DNA from: 79-D21 sp964521575
Lineage (GTDB): Bacteria; Synergistota; Synergistia; Synergistales; 79-D21
Assembly (NCBI GenBank): GCA_964521575.1
Contig: CAZFSR010000003.1
Location: forward strand, 62,001-126,000
Length of the DNA stretch: 64,000 nucleotides
Reading direction: 5' to 3'
Shown piece by piece: positions 16,441-24,323 of this stretch. A model generated the notes under the pieces. The model had not been told where the DNA came from. It saw nothing but the letters and a program-made list of their open reading frames with translations, and searched no databases. Every line of letters begins with the position of its first letter. Positions within the stretch are counted from its first letter, which is position 1. A program made the translations under genes and the position numbers.

Positions 16441-18318
16441 TTACGGACTGGGCGGGGAAGATTCCAGCGGTTTGATCGAAAAGGAACCCGGCTTGAGGTA
16501 TGAAGTGAAAACCTGCAGTTTTTCCCTGTCGCCAAGGCGTCCGTACCAACCGATCAGCGCATTCAGTTCCCTTGTCTGCGGCTGCCTGAAAAAGTAGTTT
16601 TCCAGCCTTGCCAAGCCTTCCGCCAGCGCTTGCCCGTCCTTCCGGGCTGCAGCCACTGCCAGGTAATGCTCCGCATAAGCCCGGTCCGCCAGGTCCCGAA
16701 CCATGAGGCTTCTTGCCGCCTTGTCCAGGAGCGCCTTCTGGACCTGGGCATCCCGGGTCCGCATCGCTTCAGCGATGGCATGATCCGCCACGAGTCCTTT
16801 CCCCAGCAGGACCAACCCGGCAAGCGCAGTCGCCGCGATCACCAGCCCGAACCCTTTCCAGATCAGGGGACGGCGGATCTCCGTCCAGGGGAGGTCACCA
16901 GGCAGGAACTCCCTACTGAAGAAAGCGAAGGCAAGGCTAAGCCAAAGGGCATCTTCGATCCTGTGAAAAGGCCTTTCTCCCCAGAGCGCAACGGTCCAGA
17001 TCAGGGAAAGCAGCCCCACAGACCACATTCCCTCCAGGGATAGGGCTTTCCTGGAAAGGATCGCCTTAAGGACACGCCAGGCACACCATGAAAGAATTCC
17101 CAGAAGAAAAAATCCGCCGATGAGTCCGGTTTCGCAAAACCAGTGGAGCAGTTCGCTATGGGCCCACATCGTGTACTGCCATTTGAGGTTCGAACCAGGG
17201 TGTCGCCTGAATAATTCCCGTTGCGCTTCAAGGTAGTTCCACTTGAAATGTCCCAGTCCCACTCCCCCGAGGGGGTGCTCCGTCAGCATCGTCCATGCTG
17301 TGGCATAGATGCTGAGGCGTCCCGAATCAGCCTCGGAGAGTTCGCTTTTCTCCCCTGCTGCGCCTTTTGCAAGGCTTTCTGCCTTTTCCACCAGGGCTTG
17401 CGCTCGAACGGTATTGAACTGGTAAGCCGCACCCATTGCCAGGAAGATCACCAGTACGGCCGGAATCAGGGATTTTACGAACGCCGCTCCCCTTGATCGT
17501 TTCCCTACCAGCAGAAAGACAAATAAACCAGCCAGGAAGGCAAGCAGGCTTTGGCGGCTGGTCGTCGAGAAAAGTCCCCATCCGTTAATGGCCATGATGG
17601 CCGAGTTCAGCCCGACCAGGACCGGGAATGTGATCCCTTTCCCGTTTTTGGCTTTTTCCTCGAGCAACAGGAGGTGCAAGACAAGGCCGGAGAAAAGGGC
17701 CATGGCGACCCAGATTCCCAGCATGTTCTGTTGTCCCGTGTTGCCGACATAGTTGCCCGGAACGGGCAGGATAAAGACGGGAACTCGAACCATGCGAATC
17801 TGTATTTCCGCGAAGAGGACGTTCAGGGCCGCATTCACGCCCGCACCAAAAAGAGCAAGCATGAACAGGTCTCTTCGGCGGAAAAAATTCACACAAAGGA
17901 GCATCGTGACAAATAGGCTAGCGAAGAACATCCATTCCCGGACAAAGGTCGGTATGGAAGACAGGCGAATCCAGAGCGGCTGGGCAGTTATGTAAAGGAG
18001 AAGGAAAAGCCACATCCAGCCCAGCGGATCGACCCTGAATCTCTGTCTTCCCAGCGGGTCAGCCAGGATCATGAGGCCGGTGCCCACGGAAAGGATTCCA
18101 ACTGGGACAAGGGCTGTCGTCCACTTGAGGATGTGAAGGGATTGAAAAAACATTCCCCCCGGAGAAAAGACTAGGTTGGGCAAAACCAGAGAAATGCAGA
18201 TCAGGGGATAAAAAAACCACTCCGGCAAAAGAGGATTTTGCGGCTCTTCGAGAGCGGCTCCCGAAAGTTTCGAATGAACCTGTAATTCAGTGGAAATGGC
18301 CTGCCGTTTTTTTCTCAT
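16441..18318 (-). CDS. O-antigen ligase/polymerase-like membrane protein
   Basis: The 625-residue protein has roughly 12 hydrophobic segments and a large extracytoplasmic loop containing HPLGGVGLGHFKWNYLEAQ and WAHSELLHWFCETGLIGG, the hallmark of the Wzy_C/WaaL superfamily. The last 120 residues are soluble and helical, possibly TPR-like. Such proteins ligate or polymerise polysaccharide at the outer face of the inner membrane; the substrate is unknown and no glycan cluster is nearby. The ATG at 18318 lies 13 bases from GGAGGGGG, while the TTG at 18321 is better spaced. It is the last gene of the secA-to-dnaB run. Confidence 0.8.
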   Translation of the reverse strand: MRKKRQAISTELQVHSKLSGAALEEPQNPLLPEWFFYPLICISLVLPNLVFSPGGMFFQSLHILKWTTALVPVGILSVGTGLMILADPLGRQRFRVDPLGWMWLFLLLYITAQPLWIRLSSIPTFVREWMFFASLFVTMLLCVNFFRRRDLFMLALFGAGVNAALNVLFAEIQIRMVRVPVFILPVPGNYVGNTGQQNMLGIWVAMALFSGLVLHLLLLEEKAKNGKGITFPVLVGLNSAIMAINGWGLFSTTSRQSLLAFLAGLFVFLLVGKRSRGAAFVKSLIPAVLVIFLAMGAAYQFNTVRAQALVEKAESLAKGAAGEKSELSEADSGRLSIYATAWTMLTEHPLGGVGLGHFKWNYLEAQRELFRRHPGSNLKWQYTMWAHSELLHWFCETGLIGGFFLLGILSWCAWRVLKAILSRKALSLEGMWSVGLLSLIWTVALWGERPFHRIEDALWLSLAFAFFSREFLPGDLPWTEIRRPLIWKGFGLVIAATALAGLVLLGKGLVADHAIAEAMRTRDAQVQKALLDKAARSLMVRDLADRAYAEHYLAVAAARKDGQALAEGLARLENYFFRQPQTRELNALIGWYGRLGDREKLQVFTSYLKPGSFSIKPLESSPPSP

Positions 18319-18350
18319 CAAGGCGGTTCGGCCCCCTCCAGTCTTCCGCC

Positions 18351-19697
18351 CTACGCGGGGCGATATCTTTCGGCGTTCACGAAGCGGGTGTATTCACGTA
18401 TGAAAACCAGGGGCACGGTTCCCGTCGGTCCGTTCCTGTGCTTGGCGATGATGGCTTCAGCGACGTTATCTTCCTCTTCCGGGTTCGTGGAATAGTAACC
18501 AGGCCGGAAGAGGAGAACGACAAGGTCGGCATCCTGTTCGATCGCACCGCTGTCCCGTAGGTCGGAAAGCTGCGGCCGCTTGTCCTGCCTTTGTTCAACC
18601 GCCCTCGAAAGCTGAGACAACGCGACAATGGGCACGTCGAGTTCCCTGGCGATCCCCTTGAGCGCCCGGGAAATTTCCGCAACCTCCTGCTGTTTGCTGT
18701 CTGTCGGCCTTGGAAGGTGCATGAGCTGAAGATAGTCGACCACGATCATTCCGACATCGTTTTTTCTCGCCTTGAAACGCCTGCATCGGGCCCTTAATTC
18801 CAGGGTAGAAAGCACCGAACTGTCGTCGATGTAGATGGGGGCCTGCGACAGACGCCCGGCCGCATCTGCCAGGGCTTCCCACGCGCTTTCGTGGAAAGTG
18901 CCTGTCCTTAGGTCGTGGACGTTGACCCGCGCCTCGGAGGCGAGCATTCGCTGGGCCAACTGTTCCCCGCCCATTTCCAGGCTGAACACGAGCACCGGCT
19001 GTTTTCTCTCCAACGCCGCGAACTGCGCAATATTGAGCGCCAGGGCCGTTTTGCCCATGGACGGTCTAGCGGCGATAATATTCAAGCTTCCAGGCTGGAA
19101 CCCGGCGGTTAGCCTGTCGAAATCGACGAAGCCGGAGGAAACGCCGGTTACGGACTCCTGCTGCTGGAAATGGGTCTCGATTTGCTGGAAGGTCACTCCC
19201 AGGATGTCGCCAATATGCCGGAACGACTTCTCTCCACCACGCCGGGTAATTTCGAACACCGACCTCTCGGCCTCGTCGAGGATGTCCTCCATCTCCCGGT
19301 CCTCCGCGTACCCCAGCTTGACGATATCGCTCCCGACCTGGACCAGCCTGCGGTGTACCGATTTATCCCTGACGATGTGAGCATGGAACTCGACGTTCGC
19401 GATTGTCGGGACCGTATCGACCAGCCCGGCGATGAAAGCCTGCCCCCCTAGTCGATCAGCCAACTCGCGACGCGATATTTCCTCCCAGGTCGTCAATGGA
19501 TCGACAGGCTTGTCTTTCCTGGCCATATCGAGGATGACTTCGAACGCCAGCCGATGCCGCGTGTCGTAAAAATCCTCCCCTGCGAGGGTTTCCGTCACGA
19601 GAAGCAGGGAATCCCGGTCGAGCAGGCAAGCACCGAGAACCGCTCTTTCCGCTTCAAGGCTATGAGGTGGAATCCGCTCAAAGGGGCTTTTCGACAC
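18351..19697 (-). CDS. dnaB: Replicative DNA helicase DnaB
   Basis: The 448-residue hexameric helicase unwinds DNA at the replication fork. The N-terminal DnaB domain (PHSLEAERAVLGACLLD) is followed by a linker and a RecA-like ATPase with Walker A ARPSMGKTALALN near residue 205, FSLEMGGEQL, VVDYLQLM and LSQLSRAVEQRQDKRPQLSD. The chosen GTG at 19697 has GGAGG nine bases upstream and follows rplI after one base. The rplI-dnaB linkage is widely conserved. Confidence 0.97.
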   Translation of the reverse strand: MSKSPFERIPPHSLEAERAVLGACLLDRDSLLLVTETLAGEDFYDTRHRLAFEVILDMARKDKPVDPLTTWEEISRRELADRLGGQAFIAGLVDTVPTIANVEFHAHIVRDKSVHRRLVQVGSDIVKLGYAEDREMEDILDEAERSVFEITRRGGEKSFRHIGDILGVTFQQIETHFQQQESVTGVSSGFVDFDRLTAGFQPGSLNIIAARPSMGKTALALNIAQFAALERKQPVLVFSLEMGGEQLAQRMLASEARVNVHDLRTGTFHESAWEALADAAGRLSQAPIYIDDSSVLSTLELRARCRRFKARKNDVGMIVVDYLQLMHLPRPTDSKQQEVAEISRALKGIARELDVPIVALSQLSRAVEQRQDKRPQLSDLRDSGAIEQDADLVVLLFRPGYYSTNPEEEDNVAEAIIAKHRNGPTGTVPLVFIREYTRFVNAERYRPA

Positions 19698-19698
19698 G

Positions 19699-20145
19699 TC
19701 ACTCGGCCTCCACAAGAACGCTAAGTTCCGCTTCCGTGTTCGCGTAGAGCCGAACGGAAAGGGTATACCGGCCAATTTGCCTAATTGTCTCCGGCACGCG
19801 GATGTCTTTCTTGTCGACCTTCACTTTCAATTGTTCTTCGATGGCCTGGGAAATCATTGAGGTCGTCACGCTGCCGAACAGCTTGCCGGATTCTCCCGCA
19901 CTGGCTTTCAGCACGATCTGCTTGCCCTGGATGTTCCGTTTTACTTCCTGGGCCGCTTTCTCGGCTCGATCGGCCTTTTGCGCCAAGCCTTTCCTGCGGG
20001 TTTCCCATTCTTTTTGGCGACCTTCCGTGGCTTCTTCCGCCAATCCCCTGGGGAACAGGAAATTCCTGGCATAACCGTCCGAGACCTCGAGCAGGTCGCC
20101 CTTTTTGCCGATCTTGCTCACATCTTCTTTCAGGATGACTTTCAC
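19699..20145 (-). CDS. rplI: 50S ribosomal protein L9
   Basis: The 148-residue protein has the L9 N-domain (MKVILKEDVSKIGKKGDL), the SDGYARNFLFPRGLA signature, a long central helix and a C-domain with GKLFGSVT and LYANTEAELSVLV. L9 binds 23S rRNA near L1. The start is the GTG at 20145, five bases after GGAGGTGA, which also contains the stop of the upstream gene. Confidence 0.97.
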   Translation of the reverse strand: MKVILKEDVSKIGKKGDLLEVSDGYARNFLFPRGLAEEATEGRQKEWETRRKGLAQKADRAEKAAQEVKRNIQGKQIVLKASAGESGKLFGSVTTSMISQAIEEQLKVKVDKKDIRVPETIRQIGRYTLSVRLYANTEAELSVLVEAE

Positions 20146-20150
20146 TCTTT

Positions 20151-21107
20151 TCACCTCCAGAGGCGGGTCCGAAGATCCCACCAGATATCGACGAGTCCGA
20201 CGATGATCAGCAGGTACGAGAGAATGGGAACCAAAACTGCCACGAAAATTATAAGGCCTCTGGCCGTTCTGCTGGAAAATCGGGTCCTTCCAAGCAGAGC
20301 CCAGGTAACGGATACTCCCTGAACCATGAAAAGCAGGGAAACCAGCAAGCGAAGGTTTATTCCTGCCTTGGAGAGCGTGGTAGCCCAGGGGCCATGCCCT
20401 CCGAAAAAGGGAAGGACGGCTGAAGCGAGAAGAGCCCAGAACAGGCTTTTGGGGAAACGCCACTCCCCGAACGGCGGCAGCGGCGGTAACACTCCACGGC
20501 CGAGCCTGACCAAAATGATCCGGCTAACGACGTAGCTGAGGATGCAGTCGATTGCCGCCGCGATCGTGAGGAGTGCCGGGAAAACCTGCGGGATGAACTG
20601 AAAAGTCGCCTCGAATTGACGCCGCATGGTAGACAAGGATTCTGCAGGGATCAGCCCGGTTTTCGAATACAGGGACATCACCTTGTCCAGGACGGCCTCG
20701 AATTCCCCGGTCTCGAACGAAAAAGGATTCACCCCGGTCAACCGGCTCACGATAACCATCAGGATCAACTTGCTGGCCAGCGAAACGAGGATCCCGTACA
20801 GGACGATTTCGACGGCGCTGTCCCTCTTGCGTCCCAGCGCTCCCAGCCCCACACCGAGAATCGCGAAACCGAAGAGGAAAAACATCCCGCCGACGACGCC
20901 GATAATGATCGAGATAATGAATGTCGCGACAAGCGACCCGAGCGCCGCTCTCCTCAAGCTATGGCGCAGTCCCAGCACGACGAGCGGTGCCGGACACAGG
21001 AACGTGAAGGCTATTCCGACAAGCGGGATCGTGTTGCTCGCCAGGAAAAGAACGATGGCAAGTGCAACAAGCAGGGAAGACTCGACAAGTGCTTTTGTTC
21101 GGGTCAT
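20151..21107 (-). CDS. DUF2232 (YybS-like) membrane protein
   Basis: The 318-residue protein has eight or so hydrophobic segments and the DUF2232 pattern. It opens with the N-terminal stretch ESSLLVALAIVLFLASNTIP, continues through LCPAPLVVLGLRHSLRRAALG, and has a long loop near residue 130-165. YybS-type proteins lie next to rplI or dnaB in Bacillus and are probably ECF-like or transport-related, but the function is unknown. The ATG has GGAGG six bases upstream. It lies between rpsR and rplI after a possible weak terminator. Confidence 0.8.
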   Translation of the reverse strand: MTRTKALVESSLLVALAIVLFLASNTIPLVGIAFTFLCPAPLVVLGLRHSLRRAALGSLVATFIISIIIGVVGGMFFLFGFAILGVGLGALGRKRDSAVEIVLYGILVSLASKLILMVIVSRLTGVNPFSFETGEFEAVLDKVMSLYSKTGLIPAESLSTMRRQFEATFQFIPQVFPALLTIAAAIDCILSYVVSRIILVRLGRGVLPPLPPFGEWRFPKSLFWALLASAVLPFFGGHGPWATTLSKAGINLRLLVSLLFMVQGVSVTWALLGRTRFSSRTARGLIIFVAVLVPILSYLLIIVGLVDIWWDLRTRLWR

Positions 21108-21126
21108 GAACGGCCTCCGTGTCTAA

Positions 21127-21166
21127 AAAAGGAGGGAGGAGCCAGCCAAGCGCCCCTCCCCTCTTT
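21127..21166 (-). terminator. Imperfect terminator or attenuator after rpsR
   Basis: On the minus strand a G-rich arm pairs imperfectly with a C/T-rich arm across about 10 positions, followed by TTTTTT. It could cap rpsF-ssb-rpsR with partial read-through into the DUF2232 gene. Confidence 0.5.
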
Positions 21167-21190
21167 CTTCGTTCAACCTTCCCTGGACGC

Positions 21191-21424
21191 CTAGTCGGCG
21201 GAAAAAGGAAGGAGAGCCATTATCCGGGCGCACTTTATCGCCCGGGTCAACTGCCTCTGATGCTTCGCGCAATTCCCCGTTACGCGCCGTGGAACGATCT
21301 TGCCTCTTTCGGTGATGAATCGGCGCAGCTTCTCGATATCCTTCGGGTCGACGTGCTCCACCTTATCCGAACAGAACTGGCAGACCTTCGGGCGACGCCG
21401 GGTCCGCTTCCTGGTAAAAGCCAT
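21191..21424 (-). CDS. rpsR: 30S ribosomal protein S18
   Basis: The 77-residue basic protein has the S18 core, DPKDIEKLRRFITERGKIVPRRVTG with a KHQRQLTRAIKCARIMALLP end. It is the cysteine-bearing form, with VCQFC near residue 15 and a Cys before KHQ, suggesting zinc binding. S18 pairs with S6 on the 30S platform. AGGAGG lies ten bases before the ATG. It is the third gene of rpsF-ssb-rpsR. Confidence 0.97.
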   Translation of the reverse strand: MAFTRKRTRRRPKVCQFCSDKVEHVDPKDIEKLRRFITERGKIVPRRVTGNCAKHQRQLTRAIKCARIMALLPFSAD

Positions 21425-21466
21425 CCGATCGATGCCTCCTTTTCTTTACGTCGTGCAAGAGGCCGT

Positions 21467-21955
21467 TCAGAAGGGAATGTCCGCGTCGTCTTCGCCGGAA
21501 TCCACTTCCGAGATATCCATGGGAAAATCCTCGAAGGCCTTTTCGTCCCTCAGGCTGCCCATCGGGCCATTGGGCCTCGCCATGGCGGGACTCGGAGATG
21601 TCTCCTCGTCACGGCGGCCTCCCAGGAAAACCACGTTCTGGGATACGACTTCCGTGGCGATTCGCTTTTCTCCTTCCTTCGTTTCGTAGCTTCGAACCTG
21701 GAGCCGCCCTTCAACGAGTACAGGACGCCCCTTTCGGAGATACCGCTCACAGTTCTCAGCCTGGCTGCCCCAGACAACCACGGGGATGAAGTCGGTCTGG
21801 TCCACAAGTTCGCCGCTTTTCCCCTTGTACTGGTAACCAACCGCCACCGTCAATTTCGCTACCGCCTGCTTCGTCGCGGTGTAACGAATCTCAGGGTCCC
21901 GGGCCAGATTTCCCATGATCACGACTTTGTTGAAACCTCTTGCCAACACGCTCAC
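21467..21955 (-). CDS. ssb: Single-stranded DNA-binding protein
   Basis: The 162-residue protein has an OB fold (residues 1-112: NKVVIMGNLARDPEIRYT, FIPVVVWGSQAENCERYL and KGRPVLVEGRLQVRSYE) and a disordered acidic tail ending DDADIPF, the motif that docks partner proteins. It covers single-stranded DNA in replication and repair. The GTG start follows rpsF by eight bases with AGGAAGG upstream. Confidence 0.97.
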   Translation of the reverse strand: MSVLARGFNKVVIMGNLARDPEIRYTATKQAVAKLTVAVGYQYKGKSGELVDQTDFIPVVVWGSQAENCERYLRKGRPVLVEGRLQVRSYETKEGEKRIATEVVSQNVVFLGGRRDEETSPSPAMARPNGPMGSLRDEKAFEDFPMDISEVDSGEDDADIPF

Positions 21956-21963
21956 CGTCCTTC

Positions 21964-22245
21964 CTAATCGTCAAGACGGATGACCATATGCCGCAGGACC
22001 TGGGGACGAAGCTTTAGAACCCGGTCAAGTTCGACAACCTGGGCGGGATCTAGCTTCATGTTGAAGACGGCATAAAAGCCTTCTTGCTCTTTTTCGACAA
22101 GATAGGCCAGCCTCCTCTTTCCCCAGACATCGACCTTCGCCACTTCACCCCCCAGCGTCTCAACGAGCGCCTGGAGCTCCTCCAGAAGGGTCTTATGATC
22201 TTCCACGTCGGTTCTAAGCAGAAGCATCATATCGTAAGGTCGCAC
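21964..22245 (-). CDS. rpsF: 30S ribosomal protein S6
   Basis: The 93-residue protein matches S6 (RPYDMMLLLRTD at the start, WGKRRLAYLVEKEQEGFYAVF in the centre). It binds 16S rRNA with S18. The chosen start is the GTG at 22245 after AGGAGGTGAT; an upstream ATG-less extension read through the leader is not credible. It heads the rpsF-ssb-rpsR set, driven by its own promoter inside the preceding gene's 3' end. Confidence 0.97.
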   Translation of the reverse strand: MRPYDMMLLLRTDVEDHKTLLEELQALVETLGGEVAKVDVWGKRRLAYLVEKEQEGFYAVFNMKLDPAQVVELDRVLKLRPQVLRHMVIRLDD

Positions 22246-22269
22246 CTGGATCACCTCCTCCCTATGGAC

Positions 22270-22295
22270 GATGGCCCCTCTCCGAAGGAGGGGCA
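22270..22295 (-). other. Stem-loop in the rpsF leader
   Basis: A 7-bp perfect stem (GCCCCTC with GAGGGGC) closes a CTTCGGA loop between the promoter and the rpsF ribosome binding site. There is no T run, so it is not a terminator. Autoregulatory S6:S18-binding leaders are known in this position, but the diagnostic bulge could not be confirmed by eye. Confidence 0.4.
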
Positions 22296-22311
22296 GGGAA
22301 CACGAGGAATG

Positions 22312-22340
22312 ATTATACCTCATGGGCCTTTCTGCGGCAA
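22312..22340 (-). promoter_or_regulatory. Promoter of rpsF-ssb-rpsR
   Basis: On the minus strand TTGCCG (22340-22335) and TATAAT (22317-22312) are 17 bases apart, inside the end of the ftsB-like gene. This is a near-consensus housekeeping promoter. Confidence 0.75.
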
Positions 22341-22625
22341 TCGGTCGGCCGACTCGATCTCGATACGGTAGATCTTCTCGCCGGGGAAGGTCAGGTTGAA
22401 ATCCTGCCGGGCCTTTCTGGCGATTCCCTCAGAGCTCTGGAGATAACGAAGCTGGTTCTGGAGTTCCTGTATGGTTCGACTCAGCCGTACCAGTTCTTCC
22501 ATCCGTGCATCAACCATCGATTTCAGGCGGCTGGCCCGCCTCAACTCGATCACGGTCCCGGTGCCGATGATCGCAAGGACTACACCAAGAACCGCCAGGG
22601 CAAGAACCCAGCGCAGCCGGACCAA
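22320..22625 (-). CDS. FtsB/DivIC-like septum formation initiator
   Basis: The 101-residue protein has a short cytoplasmic start, one membrane helix (residues about 7-27) and a coiled coil (RTIQELQNQLRYLQSSEGIARKARQDF), ending in an FPGEKIYRIE segment typical of the FtsB/DivIC family. These bitopic proteins link early and late divisome proteins. The TTG start has AGGATG about nine bases upstream, overlapping the argS stop region. Confidence 0.82.
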   Translation of the reverse strand: MVRLRWVLALAVLGVVLAIIGTGTVIELRRASRLKSMVDARMEELVRLSRTIQELQNQLRYLQSSEGIARKARQDFNLTFPGEKIYRIEIESADRLPQKGP

Positions 22626-22631
22626 GCGGAG

Positions 22632-24308
22632 CTACATCCTTTCCGGAGCCTTCACCCGCAGGATGCCGAGAGCGTTTGTTAACGCGACTCGTGTCGCCTC
22701 GACCAGACAAAGCCTTGCTTTCGAAACCGCATCCTCAACCCCCAGGACGCGGTGGGCATTGTAAAATGCGTGGAAATCGGAGGCCAGGTCGTAGGCAAAA
22801 AAGGCGATCCGATGCGCTGCGAGCTCGGAGGCGGCCTTCTCAACCTCTTCAGGGAACCGGGCAATCCTTTTCGCGAGCGCTTTCTCCTCGGGTTCGACAA
22901 GGAGGTCGATATTCACGGTTGCGGGATCTGGGATGTCGATCTTCCTTGAGGCCGCTTCCCTCATGATGCTTTCGATCCTTGCGTGAGCATACTGGACATA
23001 GAAAACCGGGTTGTCGGTCGAGGCTTTTTTCGCCAGCTCGAGATCGAAATCAAGGTGGCTGTCGCAACGCCTCATGGCAAAGAAGAACCGTGCCGCATCG
23101 ACCCCCACCTCATCGAGGACTTCCTTGAGGGTGACGAATTCGCCCGATCGGGTGGACATGGAAACCTGATGTCCGCCCCTCAGGAGGTTCACGAACTGAA
23201 TCAGGAGGATCTGCAGGGCTTCCCGGTCTCTTCCCAGCGCCTCGACGGCGGCTTTCATCCGTGGAACATAACCGTGGTGGTCGGCCCCCCAGACATCGAT
23301 CACAAGATCGAATCCCCTATCGAACTTCTCCTTGTGGTAGGCGACATCGGACGCGAAATAGGTTGTCACGCCGTTGCTGCGGACAAGGACCCTGTCCTTG
23401 TCGTCCCCGAAGGCCGTTGTCCTGAACCAGAGGGCACCATCCTTCTCGTAGGCATGCCCGCGTTCCTTTAGGAAAGCCAGCGCAGACTCGACCAGCCCTT
23501 TTTCGTAAAGCGACTTTTCCGAGAACCAGACATCGAAGTTGACGCCGAAAAGAGCCAGATCTTCACGGATTCCGTCAAGGATCGTATTCGCCGCATGAGC
23601 CTGGAACACCGGGAAACTTTCCTCCAATGGAACATCCAGGTGTTTTTTCCCATCCCGCTCAATGACTTCCTTCGCAAGGTCGTAAATGTAATCCCCTTTA
23701 TAGCCGTTTTCGGGGAACGGGGCCTTTTCCGAAGCTCCAAGAATCTCGAAATACCGGGCCTGCGTGGACTGTCCCAATAGGTTCATCTGAAGTCCGGCGT
23801 CATTGATGTAGTATTCCCTCTCGACTTCCCATCCTGCGTATTCGAGAAGACCGGCGGTCATGTCCCCAACCGCGGCGCCTCGTCCATGCCCGACGTGCAG
23901 TGGACCGGTCGGGTTGGCGCTGACGAACTCGACCTGGACTTTCTTCCCTTTCCCCAAGGTTGATCGACCGTAGTTTTCCCGTTCCTTCACCGCGGCACAG
24001 AGCACGTCGCGAACCCAGAGGTTCGTCACGAAGAAGTTGATGAATCCCGGACCGGCGACTTCCACCTTTTCAAGATGAGGATCCTTGCCGATCCTGGACA
24101 CAAGCTCACCGGCCAGTTCCCTTGGCCGCGTTCCGAGAGGCTTGGCCATCAGCATCGCAATATTGGTGGCCCAGTCTCCCTGCCCCTCGTGCCGGGGCCG
24201 TTCCAGCAGGACTTCAGGGATTTCCGTCGGCGAAAGCCCTTTTTCCCTGGCTACTTCAAGAACAGCGTCCTTCAGGAGGTCTTTCAACAGAGCCGAGACA
24301 TCCTTCAT
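22632..24308 (-). CDS. argS: Arginine--tRNA ligase
   Basis: The 558-residue class I synthetase has the ArgRS N-terminal Add-1 domain and SANPTGPLHVGHGRGAAVGD with the HIGH-type HVGH. YYINDAGLQMNLLG, WGADHHGYVPRMKAA and VSMSTRSGEFVTL follow, the last in place of KMSKS, and then an anticodon-binding C-domain. The chosen ATG at 24308 lies nine bases after GGAG; in-frame TTG, ATG and GTG codons occur just upstream to 24323. It sits between the DUF3857-like gene and the ftsB-like gene. Confidence 0.97.
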   Translation of the reverse strand: MKDVSALLKDLLKDAVLEVAREKGLSPTEIPEVLLERPRHEGQGDWATNIAMLMAKPLGTRPRELAGELVSRIGKDPHLEKVEVAGPGFINFFVTNLWVRDVLCAAVKERENYGRSTLGKGKKVQVEFVSANPTGPLHVGHGRGAAVGDMTAGLLEYAGWEVEREYYINDAGLQMNLLGQSTQARYFEILGASEKAPFPENGYKGDYIYDLAKEVIERDGKKHLDVPLEESFPVFQAHAANTILDGIREDLALFGVNFDVWFSEKSLYEKGLVESALAFLKERGHAYEKDGALWFRTTAFGDDKDRVLVRSNGVTTYFASDVAYHKEKFDRGFDLVIDVWGADHHGYVPRMKAAVEALGRDREALQILLIQFVNLLRGGHQVSMSTRSGEFVTLKEVLDEVGVDAARFFFAMRRCDSHLDFDLELAKKASTDNPVFYVQYAHARIESIMREAASRKIDIPDPATVNIDLLVEPEEKALAKRIARFPEEVEKAASELAAHRIAFFAYDLASDFHAFYNAHRVLGVEDAVSKARLCLVEATRVALTNALGILRVKAPERM

Positions 24309-24323
24309 CTTCACCATCTCCAA

